From assembly GCF_000317125.1 (NCBI RefSeq), contig NC_019695.1, positions 4,142,336 to 4,206,335 on the forward strand: DNA of 64,000 bases, given 5' to 3'. Source of the stretch: Chroococcidiopsis thermalis PCC 7203. Lineage in GTDB: Bacteria; Cyanobacteriota; Cyanobacteriia; Cyanobacteriales; Chroococcidiopsidaceae. Of the stretch, positions 45,014-56,054 are shown one piece after another. Below the pieces are notes generated by a model. It had not been told where the DNA came from. It searched no databases and saw only the letters and a list, made by a program, of their open reading frames with translations. Positions within the stretch are counted from its first letter, which is position 1; each line of letters opens with the position of its first letter. The position numbers and the translations under genes are program-made.

Positions 45014-48000
45014 ATGTCTGAACAAAACAATATTCAAAGCTGTAATGCTATTGAAAGCATGAGCAAATTTTCGACTATTGTTGAACTTTTGCGTTATAGA
45101 AGCAATATACAGGGCGAACAACTTAGTTACACATTCTTAGCAGATGGGGAAACCCAAAGCGATCGCCTCCTTTATCAAGATCTAGATAGATGTAGTCGGG
45201 CGATCGCCTCTCAACTCCAAAGCTTAGGTTTAAGTGGAGAGCGTGCTTTACTGCTTTATTCACCAGGTTTAGAGTATCTTGCCGCCTTTTTCGGGTGTTT
45301 GTATGCTGGGGTTGTAGCAGTTCCAGCTTATCCACCACGCAACCAACGTAATACCCCCAGAATTTTAGCAATTTTAGAAGATGCACAAGCAGCGATAATT
45401 CTGACCACCACAGCCATTTTGCCGCAATTGCAATCTTTGTTTGTCGACAAAATCAATAAGATTCACTGGCTAGCTACTGATAACCTCGCTCCTGGTATAG
45501 AAGAAGCTTGGCAAGAGCCTTTTATTAATATAGATACATTAGCCTTTCTGCAATATACATCTGGTTCTACTGGTACGCCCAAAGGTGTAATACTCAGTCA
45601 TGGCAACCTACTTCACAATGCTGAGGTAACGCGCCAGTATATGGAACATACCTCTAGTAGTAAGTTTGTGAGTTGGCTGCCTGTTTATCATGACATGGGT
45701 TTGATTGGTGGCGTACTACAACCTTTATATGGTGGTTTTCCTTGTATTATGATGCCGCCAGCAGCTTTTCTCCAACGTCCTTATCGTTGGTTACAAGCAA
45801 TTTCTCGTTATGGAGGAACCACCAGTGGCGCGCCTAACTTTGCTTACGAGCTTTGTATTGAAAAAATTACGCCCGAACAACGCTCAACCTTAGATTTAAG
45901 CAATTGGAGTGTAGCTTTCAATGGTGCTGAACCCATTCGTCAAGAGACTCTAGAGAAGTTTGCAGCCACCTTCGCTGAATGCGGTTTTCGTCCAGAAGCT
46001 TTTTATCCTTGCTATGGCATGGCAGAAGCCACTTTAATGGTATCTGGGAGCGTCAAAGCTGCGTTGGTAAGTAGCATATTTCTGCAAAAAAACGTTTTAG
46101 AACATAACCGTCTGACTCATGCGGTTGCTAACACAGAGAATTCAATACAATTAGTCGGATGTGGTCGAGTTGTACCACAACAAGAGGTTGTAATTGCCAA
46201 TCCAGAAACCTTAACTCTGTGCGATCCCGACCAAGTTGGGGAAATTTGGGTTGCAGGTCCTAGTATTGGTCATGGTTACTGGAACCGACTAGAGGAAACT
46301 GAACAAACCTTCCACGCTTATCTACAAGACACGGGACAAGGGCCATTTTTACGGACTGGGGATTTAGGCTTTCTGCACAATGGCGAACTCTTTATTACAG
46401 GTAGAGCTAAAGATTTAATTATCATCAGAGGGCGTAATCTCTACCCACAAGATATTGAGTTAACCGCAGAACGCAGCCATAAAACATTACGAGCAGGAAG
46501 TGTTGCAGCTTTCGCTGTAGAGGTAGAAAAAGAAGAACGATTGGTAGTTGTACAAGAATTAGAGTTTCGTGCCAAACCTAATATAGATGAAGTGACAGCT
46601 GCTCTTCGCCAAGCAATCACAGAAGAACATGAAGTAGAAGTTTATGCAGTTGTTTTAATCAAAGCCGGCACTATTCCCAAAACTTCTAGCGGTAAAATCC
46701 AACGTCGAGCTACCAAAGCAGGATTTTTAGCAGGTACATTAGAGGTTGTTGGTAGTAGTATTCTGGAAATTACCCAGACAACAGAACTAGAAGAAGTTCT
46801 GACAGACAAAGAATTACTAACACTAAAACCAAAACAACAACAACAATTATTAAACTTCTATTTACAAAAGCTGGTAGCGCAGGTACTAAGAGTAAAACCT
46901 TCGCAAATAAATCTAGAGCAACCTTTAAGTAGTTTGGGTCTAGACTCCCTAAAAGTTTTCGAGTTAAAAAACCGGATCGAGGTTGATTTTGGCGTAACTC
47001 TATCTGTAGCTAACTTCTTTGATGGTGCTGGTATTAGTGAGCTAATAATCCAAATATTAGATAAAGTTAACAACAACCTCACTAGTGAATACTTGCCTAT
47101 CTCTAAAGTAGAGACAACCATTAACCAACATCCACTTACCTTTACTCAACAGCAGTTGTGGTTTATCAATCAACTGCAACCTGGAACAGCTACATATAAC
47201 ATTCCCGTAGCTATTCATCTGACAGGAGAGTTGAATGTTCCTGCATTAGTCCGTAGCCTCAACGAAATTATTCAAAGACACGACATCTTACGAACCAGCT
47301 TTGAGTTAGTGAATGGTGAACCTATCCAAAAAGTTGCACCTATAGCCCCATTCACTTTACCAGAAGTTGATTTGCGTCATTTGTCTGATGAACAAAAACA
47401 GGCTGAAGTACAAAAGCTATCTTTGCAAGAGGCTCAGTCATCTTTTGATTTAGGACAAGCACCTTTGTTGCGGGCAAAACTGCTGCACTTGCAAACAGAA
47501 TCGATATTACTCATAAATCTGCATCATTTGGTTGGTGATGGTTGGTCAATCAAGGTACTAGTTCAAGAATTATCTACAATTTATCAAACTTTTGCTAATG
47601 ACAAAATATGTCAACTACCTCAGCTTCCTGTACAATATACAGATTTTGTGTATTGGCAACGAAATTGCTTGCAAGATGAAGTTATAGAAAAGCATTTAGT
47701 TTATTGGAAGCAGCATTTAGGTGGAATGCCTGTATTGCAATTACCGACCGACCGCCCCAGACCACCAATACAAACTTTTAAAGGAGCGCAGCAGAAGTTT
47801 GTATTGTCTCCACAGTTAACCCAAGCAATCAAACAGTTAAGCCAAAAAGAAGGTGTAACCTTATTCATGACCTTGCTAGCGGCTTTTCAAACATTGCTTT
47901 ACCGCTATACAGGTCAGGAAGATATTCTTGTCGGCTCACCAATTGCTAACCGTACCCGTACTGAACTAGAACAGCTAATTGGGTGTTTTATTAATACTTT

Positions 48001-50323
48001 AATATTGCGTACCACTCTAGAAGGGAATCCCACATTTACAGAATTGTTGGGGCGAGTGCGAAAGGTAGCAGTTGAGGCTTATACTCATCAAGATTTACCT
48101 TTTGAGAAGTTAGTAGAAGCATTACAACCAAATCGGGATCTCAGCTATAACCCATTGTTCCAGGTGATGTTTGTGCTTCAAAATCCTGCTACAAACAGCA
48201 TCTGGAAAACTGAGGAGATAGAGACGGGAACAGCCAAATTTGATGTCCTTCTATCAATGATTGAGAGCGAAGAAGGATTAACAGGAACGCTAGAATACAA
48301 CACCGATTTATTTAATGCAGATACCATAGCTAGGATGGTTGGACATTTCCAAACCTTGCTAGAGAGTGTAGTTAGTGATTCCCAGCAGCGTATTGCTGAG
48401 TTACCAATATTGACACCTGCTGAACGTCAGACGCTACTAGTAAACTGGAACAGCACGCAGGTTGATTATCCTCAATACGCTTGCATTCATCATTTGTTTG
48501 AGGCGCAGGTAGAAAAAACACCAGATGCGATCGCGCTCATTTTTGCTAACCAACAACTTACCTATCGAGAGTTAAACAATCGAGCCAATCAACTAGCTCA
48601 CTACCTACAAAATTTAGGGGTGAAACCAGAATCCTTAGTTGGGATCTGTATGGAACGCTCTATCGAAATGGTAGTTGGAATATTAGCAATTATGAAAGCA
48701 GGCGGTGCATATCTGCCGCTAGATCCTAACTATCCTCAAGAGCGTTTGGCATTCATGCTAGAAGATGCTCAATTATCATTATTGCTAGTGCAACTGCATC
48801 TAGTTAATGAACTACCAGCACACACAGCCAAAGTAGTAACTATAGATACTGATGGTGCAGCATTTGCTGACTACAGCCAAGCTAACCCTTTTATTAGCGT
48901 TCAGCTAGAAAATGCAGCTTACATAATTTATACTTCTGGTTCCACAGGAAAACCCAAAGGAGCAATTAATACTCATAAGGGTTTATGCAACCGCTTACTA
49001 TGGATGCAAGATACTTACCAATTGGAAGAATGCGATCGCGTTTTACAAAAAACACCCTTTAGTTTTGATGTTTCTGTCTGGGAATTCTTCTGGACTCTAT
49101 TTACTGGCGCAACTCTAGTCATAGCTAAACCCGGTGGACATCAAGATGCAAGCTATCTATTGCAACTCATTACCCAGCAGCAAATTACGACATTGCACTT
49201 TGTTCCTTCAATGCTGCAAGTGTTTTTAGAGGAACCAGAACTAGAAAAGTGCCATAGTATTAAACGTGTAATTTGTAGTGGTGAAGCACTACCCTTTGAA
49301 CTACAAAAACGCTTCTTTGAGCGTTTGGATGCAGAATTACACAATCTCTATGGTCCCACAGAAGCGGCAATTGATGTAACTTCTTGGAAATGTCAAAAAA
49401 ACAGCAACGAGAAAATAGTTCCTATCGGTCGTCCTATCGCCAACATCCAGATATACATATTAGACAATTATTTGCAACCTGTTCCAGTTGGTATTCCTGG
49501 TGAGTTGCATATTGGTGGTGTAGGTTTAGCGCGGGGCTATCTGAATCGACCAGAATTGACTAATGAAAAGTTTATTTCTAGTCCGTTTGAACCAGAAAAA
49601 CGCCTTTATAAAACAGGAGATTTAGCGCGTTACCGTTCTGATGGTAGTATTGAATACTCAGGCAGAATTGACTATCAAGTAAAAATTCGAGGTTTCCGTA
49701 TTGAACTAGGAGAAATTGAAGAAGTCATAGCAGAATCTTTCAATGTGCGAGAAACGGTAGTTCTTGCCAAAGAAAACCGCCTGATTGCTTATGTAGTGCC
49801 TAAGGAAAAAATTACATTTTCTATCAATGAATTGAGGCATTTCCTCAAGAAAAAGCTGCCTGAATATATGCTTCCTTCTGTATTTGTAGTTTTAGAAGCA
49901 TTACCTCTTACATCTAATGGCAAAGTAGACCGTCGTGCTTTACCTGCGCCAGATAAATTGCGTCCAGAATTAGCAAATAATTATCAAGCGCCTCAATCTG
50001 AAGTAGAAAAATTAATAGCTAAGGTTTGGAAACAGGCGCTACAGTTAGAAAGAGTAGGTGTTCATGATAATTTCTTTGACATTGGTGGGCATTCATTGTT
50101 AGTGGTGCAGGTTAGTAACCAACTTAGAGAAATCTTGAACTGGGATTTATCAGTTGTAGAAATTTTTCAAAATCCGACTATTAAGTCGCTGGCGGAACAT
50201 TTAAGACAAAAATCATTAGCACAAAAAAATTTAGAGAAGACGCATGAAAGGGTAGGCAAACAAAGAGAAGCTTTGAACCAACGCAATCAAGTATTAATGA
50301 AAAACCGGAAGAATCTTAAGTAA
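45014..50323 (+). CDS. FAAL-ACP-C-A-PCP lipopeptide initiation synthetase (serine)
   Basis: The 1769-residue protein starts with a fatty acyl-AMP ligase (1-~590; LQYTSGSTGTPKGV at ~178), then a carrier (LGLDSLKVFELK, ~640), a condensation domain (HHLVGDGWS, ~836), an adenylation domain (YIIYTSGSTGKPKG, ~1302) and a PCP (DNFFDIGGHSLLV, ~1690). My reading of the ten A-domain pocket residues is DVWHISLIDK, a serine code close to that of EntF. So a fatty acid is loaded and joined to serine. No thioesterase is present; the chain passes to the PKS 17 bp downstream. The C domain has the normal catalytic His-His, not a cyclisation motif. Confidence 0.95.
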   Translation: MSEQNNIQSCNAIESMSKFSTIVELLRYRSNIQGEQLSYTFLADGETQSDRLLYQDLDRCSRAIASQLQSLGLSGERALLLYSPGLEYLAAFFGCLYAGVVAVPAYPPRNQRNTPRILAILEDAQAAIILTTTAILPQLQSLFVDKINKIHWLATDNLAPGIEEAWQEPFINIDTLAFLQYTSGSTGTPKGVILSHGNLLHNAEVTRQYMEHTSSSKFVSWLPVYHDMGLIGGVLQPLYGGFPCIMMPPAAFLQRPYRWLQAISRYGGTTSGAPNFAYELCIEKITPEQRSTLDLSNWSVAFNGAEPIRQETLEKFAATFAECGFRPEAFYPCYGMAEATLMVSGSVKAALVSSIFLQKNVLEHNRLTHAVANTENSIQLVGCGRVVPQQEVVIANPETLTLCDPDQVGEIWVAGPSIGHGYWNRLEETEQTFHAYLQDTGQGPFLRTGDLGFLHNGELFITGRAKDLIIIRGRNLYPQDIELTAERSHKTLRAGSVAAFAVEVEKEERLVVVQELEFRAKPNIDEVTAALRQAITEEHEVEVYAVVLIKAGTIPKTSSGKIQRRATKAGFLAGTLEVVGSSILEITQTTELEEVLTDKELLTLKPKQQQQLLNFYLQKLVAQVLRVKPSQINLEQPLSSLGLDSLKVFELKNRIEVDFGVTLSVANFFDGAGISELIIQILDKVNNNLTSEYLPISKVETTINQHPLTFTQQQLWFINQLQPGTATYNIPVAIHLTGELNVPALVRSLNEIIQRHDILRTSFELVNGEPIQKVAPIAPFTLPEVDLRHLSDEQKQAEVQKLSLQEAQSSFDLGQAPLLRAKLLHLQTESILLINLHHLVGDGWSIKVLVQELSTIYQTFANDKICQLPQLPVQYTDFVYWQRNCLQDEVIEKHLVYWKQHLGGMPVLQLPTDRPRPPIQTFKGAQQKFVLSPQLTQAIKQLSQKEGVTLFMTLLAAFQTLLYRYTGQEDILVGSPIANRTRTELEQLIGCFINTLILRTTLEGNPTFTELLGRVRKVAVEAYTHQDLPFEKLVEALQPNRDLSYNPLFQVMFVLQNPATNSIWKTEEIETGTAKFDVLLSMIESEEGLTGTLEYNTDLFNADTIARMVGHFQTLLESVVSDSQQRIAELPILTPAERQTLLVNWNSTQVDYPQYACIHHLFEAQVEKTPDAIALIFANQQLTYRELNNRANQLAHYLQNLGVKPESLVGICMERSIEMVVGILAIMKAGGAYLPLDPNYPQERLAFMLEDAQLSLLLVQLHLVNELPAHTAKVVTIDTDGAAFADYSQANPFISVQLENAAYIIYTSGSTGKPKGAINTHKGLCNRLLWMQDTYQLEECDRVLQKTPFSFDVSVWEFFWTLFTGATLVIAKPGGHQDASYLLQLITQQQITTLHFVPSMLQVFLEEPELEKCHSIKRVICSGEALPFELQKRFFERLDAELHNLYGPTEAAIDVTSWKCQKNSNEKIVPIGRPIANIQIYILDNYLQPVPVGIPGELHIGGVGLARGYLNRPELTNEKFISSPFEPEKRLYKTGDLARYRSDGSIEYSGRIDYQVKIRGFRIELGEIEEVIAESFNVRETVVLAKENRLIAYVVPKEKITFSINELRHFLKKKLPEYMLPSVFVVLEALPLTSNGKVDRRALPAPDKLRPELANNYQAPQSEVEKLIAKVWKQALQLERVGVHDNFFDIGGHSLLVVQVSNQLREILNWDLSVVEIFQNPTIKSLAEHLRQKSLAQKNLEKTHERVGKQREALNQRNQVLMKNRKNLK

Positions 50324-50340
50324 TAAGGAAATTGTTAGTT

Positions 50341-53300
50341 ATGGAAGGCATTGCCATTATTGGCTTGGCAGGGCGTTTCCCTGGAGCAAAAAATATTGCG
50401 GAGTTTTGGCAAAATTTATGTGATGGAGTTGAGGCAATTTCTCAATTTAGTGATGAAGAATTAATTGCTGCTGGAGTAGATCCATCATTACTCAAGGAGC
50501 GTAACTATATAAAAGCGGGTGCTGTATTAGAAGATATAGATTTATTTGATGCTGGGTTCTTTGGTGTTAATCCTAAAGAAGCTGAGATGACCGATCCGCA
50601 ACATCGGTTGTTTTTAGAATGTGCTTGGGAAGCATTGGAAAATGCTGGCTATGATGCTCAAAGATGCGAAAGCCGAATTGGGGTTTATGCTGGTGCTAGT
50701 TTAAATAATTATTTAACTTTTAGTTTAAATAGCGATCGAATTGGTTCAGCGCATAGTTTCCAAAAGCTAATTGGAAATGATAAAGATTTTTTGTCTACTC
50801 GCGTTTCCTACAAGTTAAATCTGACTGGACCTAGTCTCACCATACAAACGGCTTGTTCGACTTCCTTAGTTGCAACTGCTTTAGCTTGCCAAAGCTTACT
50901 AAATTATCAATGCGATATGGCTTTGGCTGGTGGGGCTTCGATTCGTGTACCCCAAAAAACAGGGTATTTACATCAAGAAGGGGGTATATTATCACCTGAT
51001 GGTCATTGTCGCGCCTTTGATGCCAAAGCAAGAGGGACAATTATTGGTAATGGCGTAGGAGTGGTGCTATTAAAGCGGTTATCAGAAGCGATCGCAGACG
51101 GCGATCGGATCTATGCTGTGATTAAAGGTAGCGCCATCAATAACGATGGTTCGCTTAAAGTCGGCTATACTGCACCCAGCGTCAACGGACAAGCAGAAGC
51201 GATCGCCGAAGCAATAGCCCTGGCTGACGTCGATCCTGAGACAATTACCTATATCGAAACTCACGGTACAGGAACCGCTTTAGGCGATCCCATCGAAATT
51301 TCTGCTTTGACAAATGCTTTTCGGGCAGAAACTGAGAAGAAAGGTTTTTGTGCGATCGGTTCTGTCAAAACAAATATTGGACATTTAGACGCTGCTGCTG
51401 GGGTAACAGGTCTAATTAAAACCGCTTTGGCTTTACAACATAAGTTGATTCCTCCCAGTTTAAATTTTGAGCAGCCTAATCCAGAAATTGATTTTGCTAA
51501 TAGTCCTTTCTACGTCAATAATCAGCTGACTGAATGGAATGCAACTTCTACACCACGTCGTGCAGGAGTGAGTTCTTTAGGTATCGGTGGGACGAATGCT
51601 CATGTCATTCTAGAAGAAGCCCCTTCTTTAAGAGAGCAGAGGAGCGCTTTAGCAGGGGAGCAGGGGAGAAATTATCAGTTGTTAGTACTTTCGGCTAAAA
51701 CTGATTCGGCTCTGGAAACTGCTACTAATAATTTGGTTCAACACCTCAGACAGCATCCTGAGTTGAATCTGGCAGATGTAGCTTACACATTGCAAGTAGG
51801 GCGTGGCGTATTTAATTATCGCCGTGCGGTGGTTTGCCAAAGTACCCAAGAAGCCATAACCGCATTAGAAACTATAGATCCTCAACAAGTATTAACTCAC
51901 TTTGAGGAACCAATCCAACGCTCTATTACTTTCATGTTCCCCGGACAGGGCGCTCAGTATGTGGAGATGGGTAAAGAACTTTACCAGACTGAGCCTACAT
52001 TCCGTGAACTAGTAGATCGTTGTAGTTTGCTACTTGAACCGCATTTAGGTTTAGATTTGCGATCGCTTATTTATCCACAAGAGTCTGAAAAACAACCAGC
52101 AGCAGAACAACTCAAGCAGACGCAGTTTGCACAACCAGCATTGTTTGTAATTGAGTATGCCTTGGCTCAACTGTGGATGTCTTGGGGTATTTCTCCACAA
52201 GCAATGATTGGTCACAGTATTGGGGAATATGTAGCCGCTTGTCTTGCTGGTGTGATGAGTTTGGAAGATGCATTAACGTTGGTTGCTGTGCGTGGGCGGC
52301 TGATGCAGCAAATGGCTACGGGTGCAATGCTGTCTGTTTCCGCATCAGCAGCAGAAGTTAAAACTTTCCTCAACGAAGATTTAGCTCTAGCTGCTAATAA
52401 TGCACCTTCCTTGTGCGTGGTTTCTGGAAGTTATGACGCAGTAAACAAGATTGCAGAAAAGCTAACAGCCAAGGGTATAGAGTGTCGCCGTTTGCATACC
52501 TCTCATGCTTTTCACTCTCACATGATGGAACCGATGTTAGAACCATTCATGGCGGAACTGAAAAAAGTCAACTTCAATCCTCCCGAAATTAGGTTTATTT
52601 CTAATTTGACGGGTACTTGGATTACAGCAGATCGAGCAATATCTCCAGATTATTGGGCGCAGCATTTACGTCAAACAGTACAGTTTTCATCGGGTTTATC
52701 AGTATTGTTGGAGGAAAGCGATCGCATTCTCCTAGAAGTAGGTCCAGGGCGTACTTTGTGTACTCTCGTCAAACAACACGCCCAAAAAGCAGGCGGACAA
52801 GTTGTATTACCTTCCTTACGTCATCCCCAAGAAGAAAAATCAGATATTAATTTCTTACTCAACATTTTAGGGCGGTTGTGGTTAGCAGAAGTTGAGATAA
52901 ATTGGTCTGTTTTTTACGATCGCGAGCAGCGTTATCGAGTATCTTTACCGACTTATCCCTTTGAACGCCAGCGTTACTGGATTGAACCAGAAATACCAAC
53001 TCAAGTATCTGCTAAAGTTGAGAGCAAGCAAGGTAAAAAGCCTAATATTAGTAACTGGTTTTATGTTCCTTCTTGGAAACGAGTTCCCCTCGTCAAAACA
53101 AAAGAGATTAGCTCTGATTGTTCTTTAGTTTTTATAGATGAATATGGCTTAGGTTCAGAACTTGTTCAACAACTACAACAACTTGGACAGAATGTAATTA
53201 CCGTTAAGGGAGGAAAAGAATTTAATCAACTTGATAGCAATACATACGCTATCAATCCATCTCAAGCGGATGATTATCTCAACTTGCTGCGACAGTTACG

Positions 53301-54912
53301 AGAACAGGGTAAAACTCCTAAGACAATTACCCATTTGTGGAGTCTTCACCAATCGCAAACTTTATCTTGGGAAACAACTCAAAATTTAGGTTTCTATAGT
53401 CTTGTTTATTTAGCACAAGCCATTGGACAACAGCAGATAAGCGATCCAATTCAAATTTTAGTTATTGCTAATCATCTGCACGATATAACAGGAAATGAAG
53501 AATTATTTCCTGAAAAAACAACCATATTGGGTGCTTGTAAAGTAATTCCTCAAGAATATCCCAATATCAGTTGTCGTCTGGTTGATATTTTACTGCCCAC
53601 ATCAACAAGCGAAAATATTCTAGAACAGTTATTGGCAGAATTAACAGCAGAATTAGAAGAATCGATAATTGCCTACCGCAATAATTACCGTTGGGTACAA
53701 ACATTTGAGCCTGTTACATTAGAACCTACTACCGAAGATAATATTCGTTTGCGGCAACAAGGAGTCTATCTAATCACAGGTGGGATGGGAGGTATTGGTT
53801 TAGTTTTAGCTGAATATCTGGCTAAAACTGTACAAGCCAAACTGATTTTATTAGGGCGTTCTCTCCCATCCGATCGCGAAAAAATCAAACAATTAGAAGC
53901 ATTAGGTACAGAAGCATTGGTACTGGCTGCTGATGTGACGAATGAGGAACAGATGCACAGTGCGATCGCACAATCTTTAGAACGCTTTGGTACAATTCAC
54001 GGTGTCATCCATACTGCGGGTGTTGCTGGCGCTGGGATGGTTCAACTCAAAACACCAGAAATTGCTGAAAGAGTTTTTGCACCCAAAGTTCAAGGAACAA
54101 TAACTCTAAATAATGTACTCAAAAACATCAATTTAGACTTCTTAGTTCTTTGTTCATCCTTAAGTTCAATACAAGGAGGATTTGGACAGGTAGATTATTG
54201 TGCTGCAAATACTTTCTTAGATACCTTTGCTCATTGGAATACAACAACAAATAACAGCTTTACAGTTGCGATTAACTGGGACGCTTGGCAACAAGTTGGG
54301 ATGGCAGTTAATACTAATGTTCCTGATGAAATTAAAAACTGGCGTGAAGAAAGTTTAAAGAATGCTATCTTGCCATCAGAAGGGGTAGAAGCTTTTAGCC
54401 GTATCTTAGCAAACTCGCTACCTCAAGTTATAGTTTCCACCCAAGATTTACTAGCAGGAATTGAGCAACTTAACCAATCAGTTTTATCTTTATCCTTTGC
54501 TAAAAAGTCTGTCAACTCTTGCCAAGTATCTGCCAGCAGGCATTCACGTACTCTGCAAGAAAATACCTATGTAGCTCCTCGTAACGAAATTGAACAAACT
54601 GTTGCCAATATCTGGGAAGAACTCATCGGTATTGAAAAAGTAGGGATTTACGATAACTTTTTTGAATTAGGTGGACATTCTTTACTAGCAGTCCAAACTA
54701 TTTCCCGCCTTAGAGAAGCGTTTCAAGTCGAATTACCATTGCGTACCCTCCTTTTTGATGCGCCAACAGTTAGCGAATTAGCTAATGTCATTGCCCTGAA
54801 ACAACCACAATCAGAAGAACTTGATGAAATCGCAAAATTATTAGCAGAAGTAGAAAACTTATCGATTGAAGAATTCCAAAAACAACTAGCCCAAGAATCA
54901 CCAGTTAGTTAA
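50341..54912 (+). CDS. type I PKS module KS-AT-KR-ACP
   Basis: I start at ATG 50341 (MEGIAIIGLAGRFPG). KS carries TACSTSLVA (~169) with HGTGT and NIGH motifs further on; AT has GHSIGEYVA (~622) and SHAFHSHM, the HAFH signature of malonyl-CoA loading; KR has TGGMGGIG (~1146) with SSLSS and VDYCAAN catalytic residues; ACP has ELGGHSLLAV (~1443). No DH or ER is seen. It adds a C2 unit to acyl-Ser and reduces the ketone, giving a statine-like gamma-amino-beta-hydroxy acid. The insertion REQRSALAGEQG in the KS-AT linker is repeat-like. Confidence 0.95.
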   Translation: MEGIAIIGLAGRFPGAKNIAEFWQNLCDGVEAISQFSDEELIAAGVDPSLLKERNYIKAGAVLEDIDLFDAGFFGVNPKEAEMTDPQHRLFLECAWEALENAGYDAQRCESRIGVYAGASLNNYLTFSLNSDRIGSAHSFQKLIGNDKDFLSTRVSYKLNLTGPSLTIQTACSTSLVATALACQSLLNYQCDMALAGGASIRVPQKTGYLHQEGGILSPDGHCRAFDAKARGTIIGNGVGVVLLKRLSEAIADGDRIYAVIKGSAINNDGSLKVGYTAPSVNGQAEAIAEAIALADVDPETITYIETHGTGTALGDPIEISALTNAFRAETEKKGFCAIGSVKTNIGHLDAAAGVTGLIKTALALQHKLIPPSLNFEQPNPEIDFANSPFYVNNQLTEWNATSTPRRAGVSSLGIGGTNAHVILEEAPSLREQRSALAGEQGRNYQLLVLSAKTDSALETATNNLVQHLRQHPELNLADVAYTLQVGRGVFNYRRAVVCQSTQEAITALETIDPQQVLTHFEEPIQRSITFMFPGQGAQYVEMGKELYQTEPTFRELVDRCSLLLEPHLGLDLRSLIYPQESEKQPAAEQLKQTQFAQPALFVIEYALAQLWMSWGISPQAMIGHSIGEYVAACLAGVMSLEDALTLVAVRGRLMQQMATGAMLSVSASAAEVKTFLNEDLALAANNAPSLCVVSGSYDAVNKIAEKLTAKGIECRRLHTSHAFHSHMMEPMLEPFMAELKKVNFNPPEIRFISNLTGTWITADRAISPDYWAQHLRQTVQFSSGLSVLLEESDRILLEVGPGRTLCTLVKQHAQKAGGQVVLPSLRHPQEEKSDINFLLNILGRLWLAEVEINWSVFYDREQRYRVSLPTYPFERQRYWIEPEIPTQVSAKVESKQGKKPNISNWFYVPSWKRVPLVKTKEISSDCSLVFIDEYGLGSELVQQLQQLGQNVITVKGGKEFNQLDSNTYAINPSQADDYLNLLRQLREQGKTPKTITHLWSLHQSQTLSWETTQNLGFYSLVYLAQAIGQQQISDPIQILVIANHLHDITGNEELFPEKTTILGACKVIPQEYPNISCRLVDILLPTSTSENILEQLLAELTAELEESIIAYRNNYRWVQTFEPVTLEPTTEDNIRLRQQGVYLITGGMGGIGLVLAEYLAKTVQAKLILLGRSLPSDREKIKQLEALGTEALVLAADVTNEEQMHSAIAQSLERFGTIHGVIHTAGVAGAGMVQLKTPEIAERVFAPKVQGTITLNNVLKNINLDFLVLCSSLSSIQGGFGQVDYCAANTFLDTFAHWNTTTNNSFTVAINWDAWQQVGMAVNTNVPDEIKNWREESLKNAILPSEGVEAFSRILANSLPQVIVSTQDLLAGIEQLNQSVLSLSFAKKSVNSCQVSASRHSRTLQENTYVAPRNEIEQTVANIWEELIGIEKVGIYDNFFELGGHSLLAVQTISRLREAFQVELPLRTLLFDAPTVSELANVIALKQPQSEELDEIAKLLAEVENLSIEEFQKQLAQESPVS

Positions 54913-54959
54913 ATCAACTTTAATTTTGTATGTCCTTCTTTGCGCCCCTGCCATAATAT

Positions 54960-56048
54960 ATGGAATTCAGCATACTCTACTTTTCAGGCGACGGCTCAAC
55001 AACTGAATCAGATAAATATCAACTGTTATTAGAAACAGCTAAACTCGCTGATAAACATGGATTTTCAGCAGTATGGACTCCCGAACGCCATTTTCATCCT
55101 TTCGGGGGTTTGTATCCAAATCCCTCGGTGATTAGTGCCGCCTTAGCAATGGTGACAGAGAAAATTCAACTCAGATCGGGTAGTATTGTAATGCCATTAC
55201 AACATCCTGTCAGAGTAGCTGAAGAATGGGCAGTCGTTGATAACTTATCTGGTGGTAGAGTTGGACTTTCTTTTGCACCAGGTTGGCACGCCGATGATTT
55301 TTTATTACGACCAGAAAATTACACTGAACGTAAAGAAGTTATGTGGCGTGACATTGAGATTATGCAGAAACTTTGGCAGGGGGAAGAAATTGAATTTGTT
55401 AATGGTTCAGGCAATAAAGTTCAGATAAAAACATTTCCCTGCCCTATACAATCGCAAGTACCAATTTGGATTACTTGTCAAGCTGACGCTACATTTATTG
55501 GCGCGGCTAAGATAGGGGCTAATGTTTTAACTTCTTTGTTGTATGCCACCATTGATGATTTAGCTCAACAAATCTCTCTTTATCGTCGGACTTTGGCTCA
55601 ACATGGTCACGATCCAAAAAGTTACAAAGTGTCTCTGATGATGCACACCTATATAGGAGATAATGAACAATTAGTTAAGCAACAAGTAAAGCAACCTTTT
55701 TGCAATTATCTCAAAACCCATTTTGGCTTAGTTGAGAACTTAGCTAAACGCATCAATTTTCAATTCAATCCCGAGAATTTTACAGAAGAAGACCGAAAAC
55801 AGCTTTTAGAATTTGCTTTTGAGAGATATTTCCAACAAGGTAGAGTTTTAATTGGTACGCCAGAAAGTTGCCGTCAAACAATCGCACGTCTTCAAGAGAT
55901 AGGAGTGGATGAAATAGCTTGTCTCGTTGATTTTGGTCTAGATTTTCAGACAGTGATGGCAAGCTTGAATAAATTAACAGATTTTAAGCAAAACTATCAG
56001 CTAAGAAAAGACACAAGTAAATATTCGAGTCTCAGCTTATTTGGGTGA
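54960..56048 (+). CDS. LLM-class flavin-dependent monooxygenase (MupA/Atu3640 type)
   Basis: The 362-residue protein is a luciferase-like TIM barrel of the natural-product type: MEFSILYFSGDGSTTESDKY, AVWTPERHFHPFGGLYPNPS, GSIVMPLQHPVRVAEEWAVV, VGLSFAPGWHADDF. Such enzymes occur inside PKS/NRPS clusters and oxidise carrier-bound chains using FMNH2. Position directly after the PKS suggests hydroxylation on the polyketide-derived unit, though the exact site is unknown. 48 bp follow the PKS stop; the run of genes is co-directional. Confidence 0.9.
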   Translation: MEFSILYFSGDGSTTESDKYQLLLETAKLADKHGFSAVWTPERHFHPFGGLYPNPSVISAALAMVTEKIQLRSGSIVMPLQHPVRVAEEWAVVDNLSGGRVGLSFAPGWHADDFLLRPENYTERKEVMWRDIEIMQKLWQGEEIEFVNGSGNKVQIKTFPCPIQSQVPIWITCQADATFIGAAKIGANVLTSLLYATIDDLAQQISLYRRTLAQHGHDPKSYKVSLMMHTYIGDNEQLVKQQVKQPFCNYLKTHFGLVENLAKRINFQFNPENFTEEDRKQLLEFAFERYFQQGRVLIGTPESCRQTIARLQEIGVDEIACLVDFGLDFQTVMASLNKLTDFKQNYQLRKDTSKYSSLSLFG

Positions 56049-56054
56049 TTAATT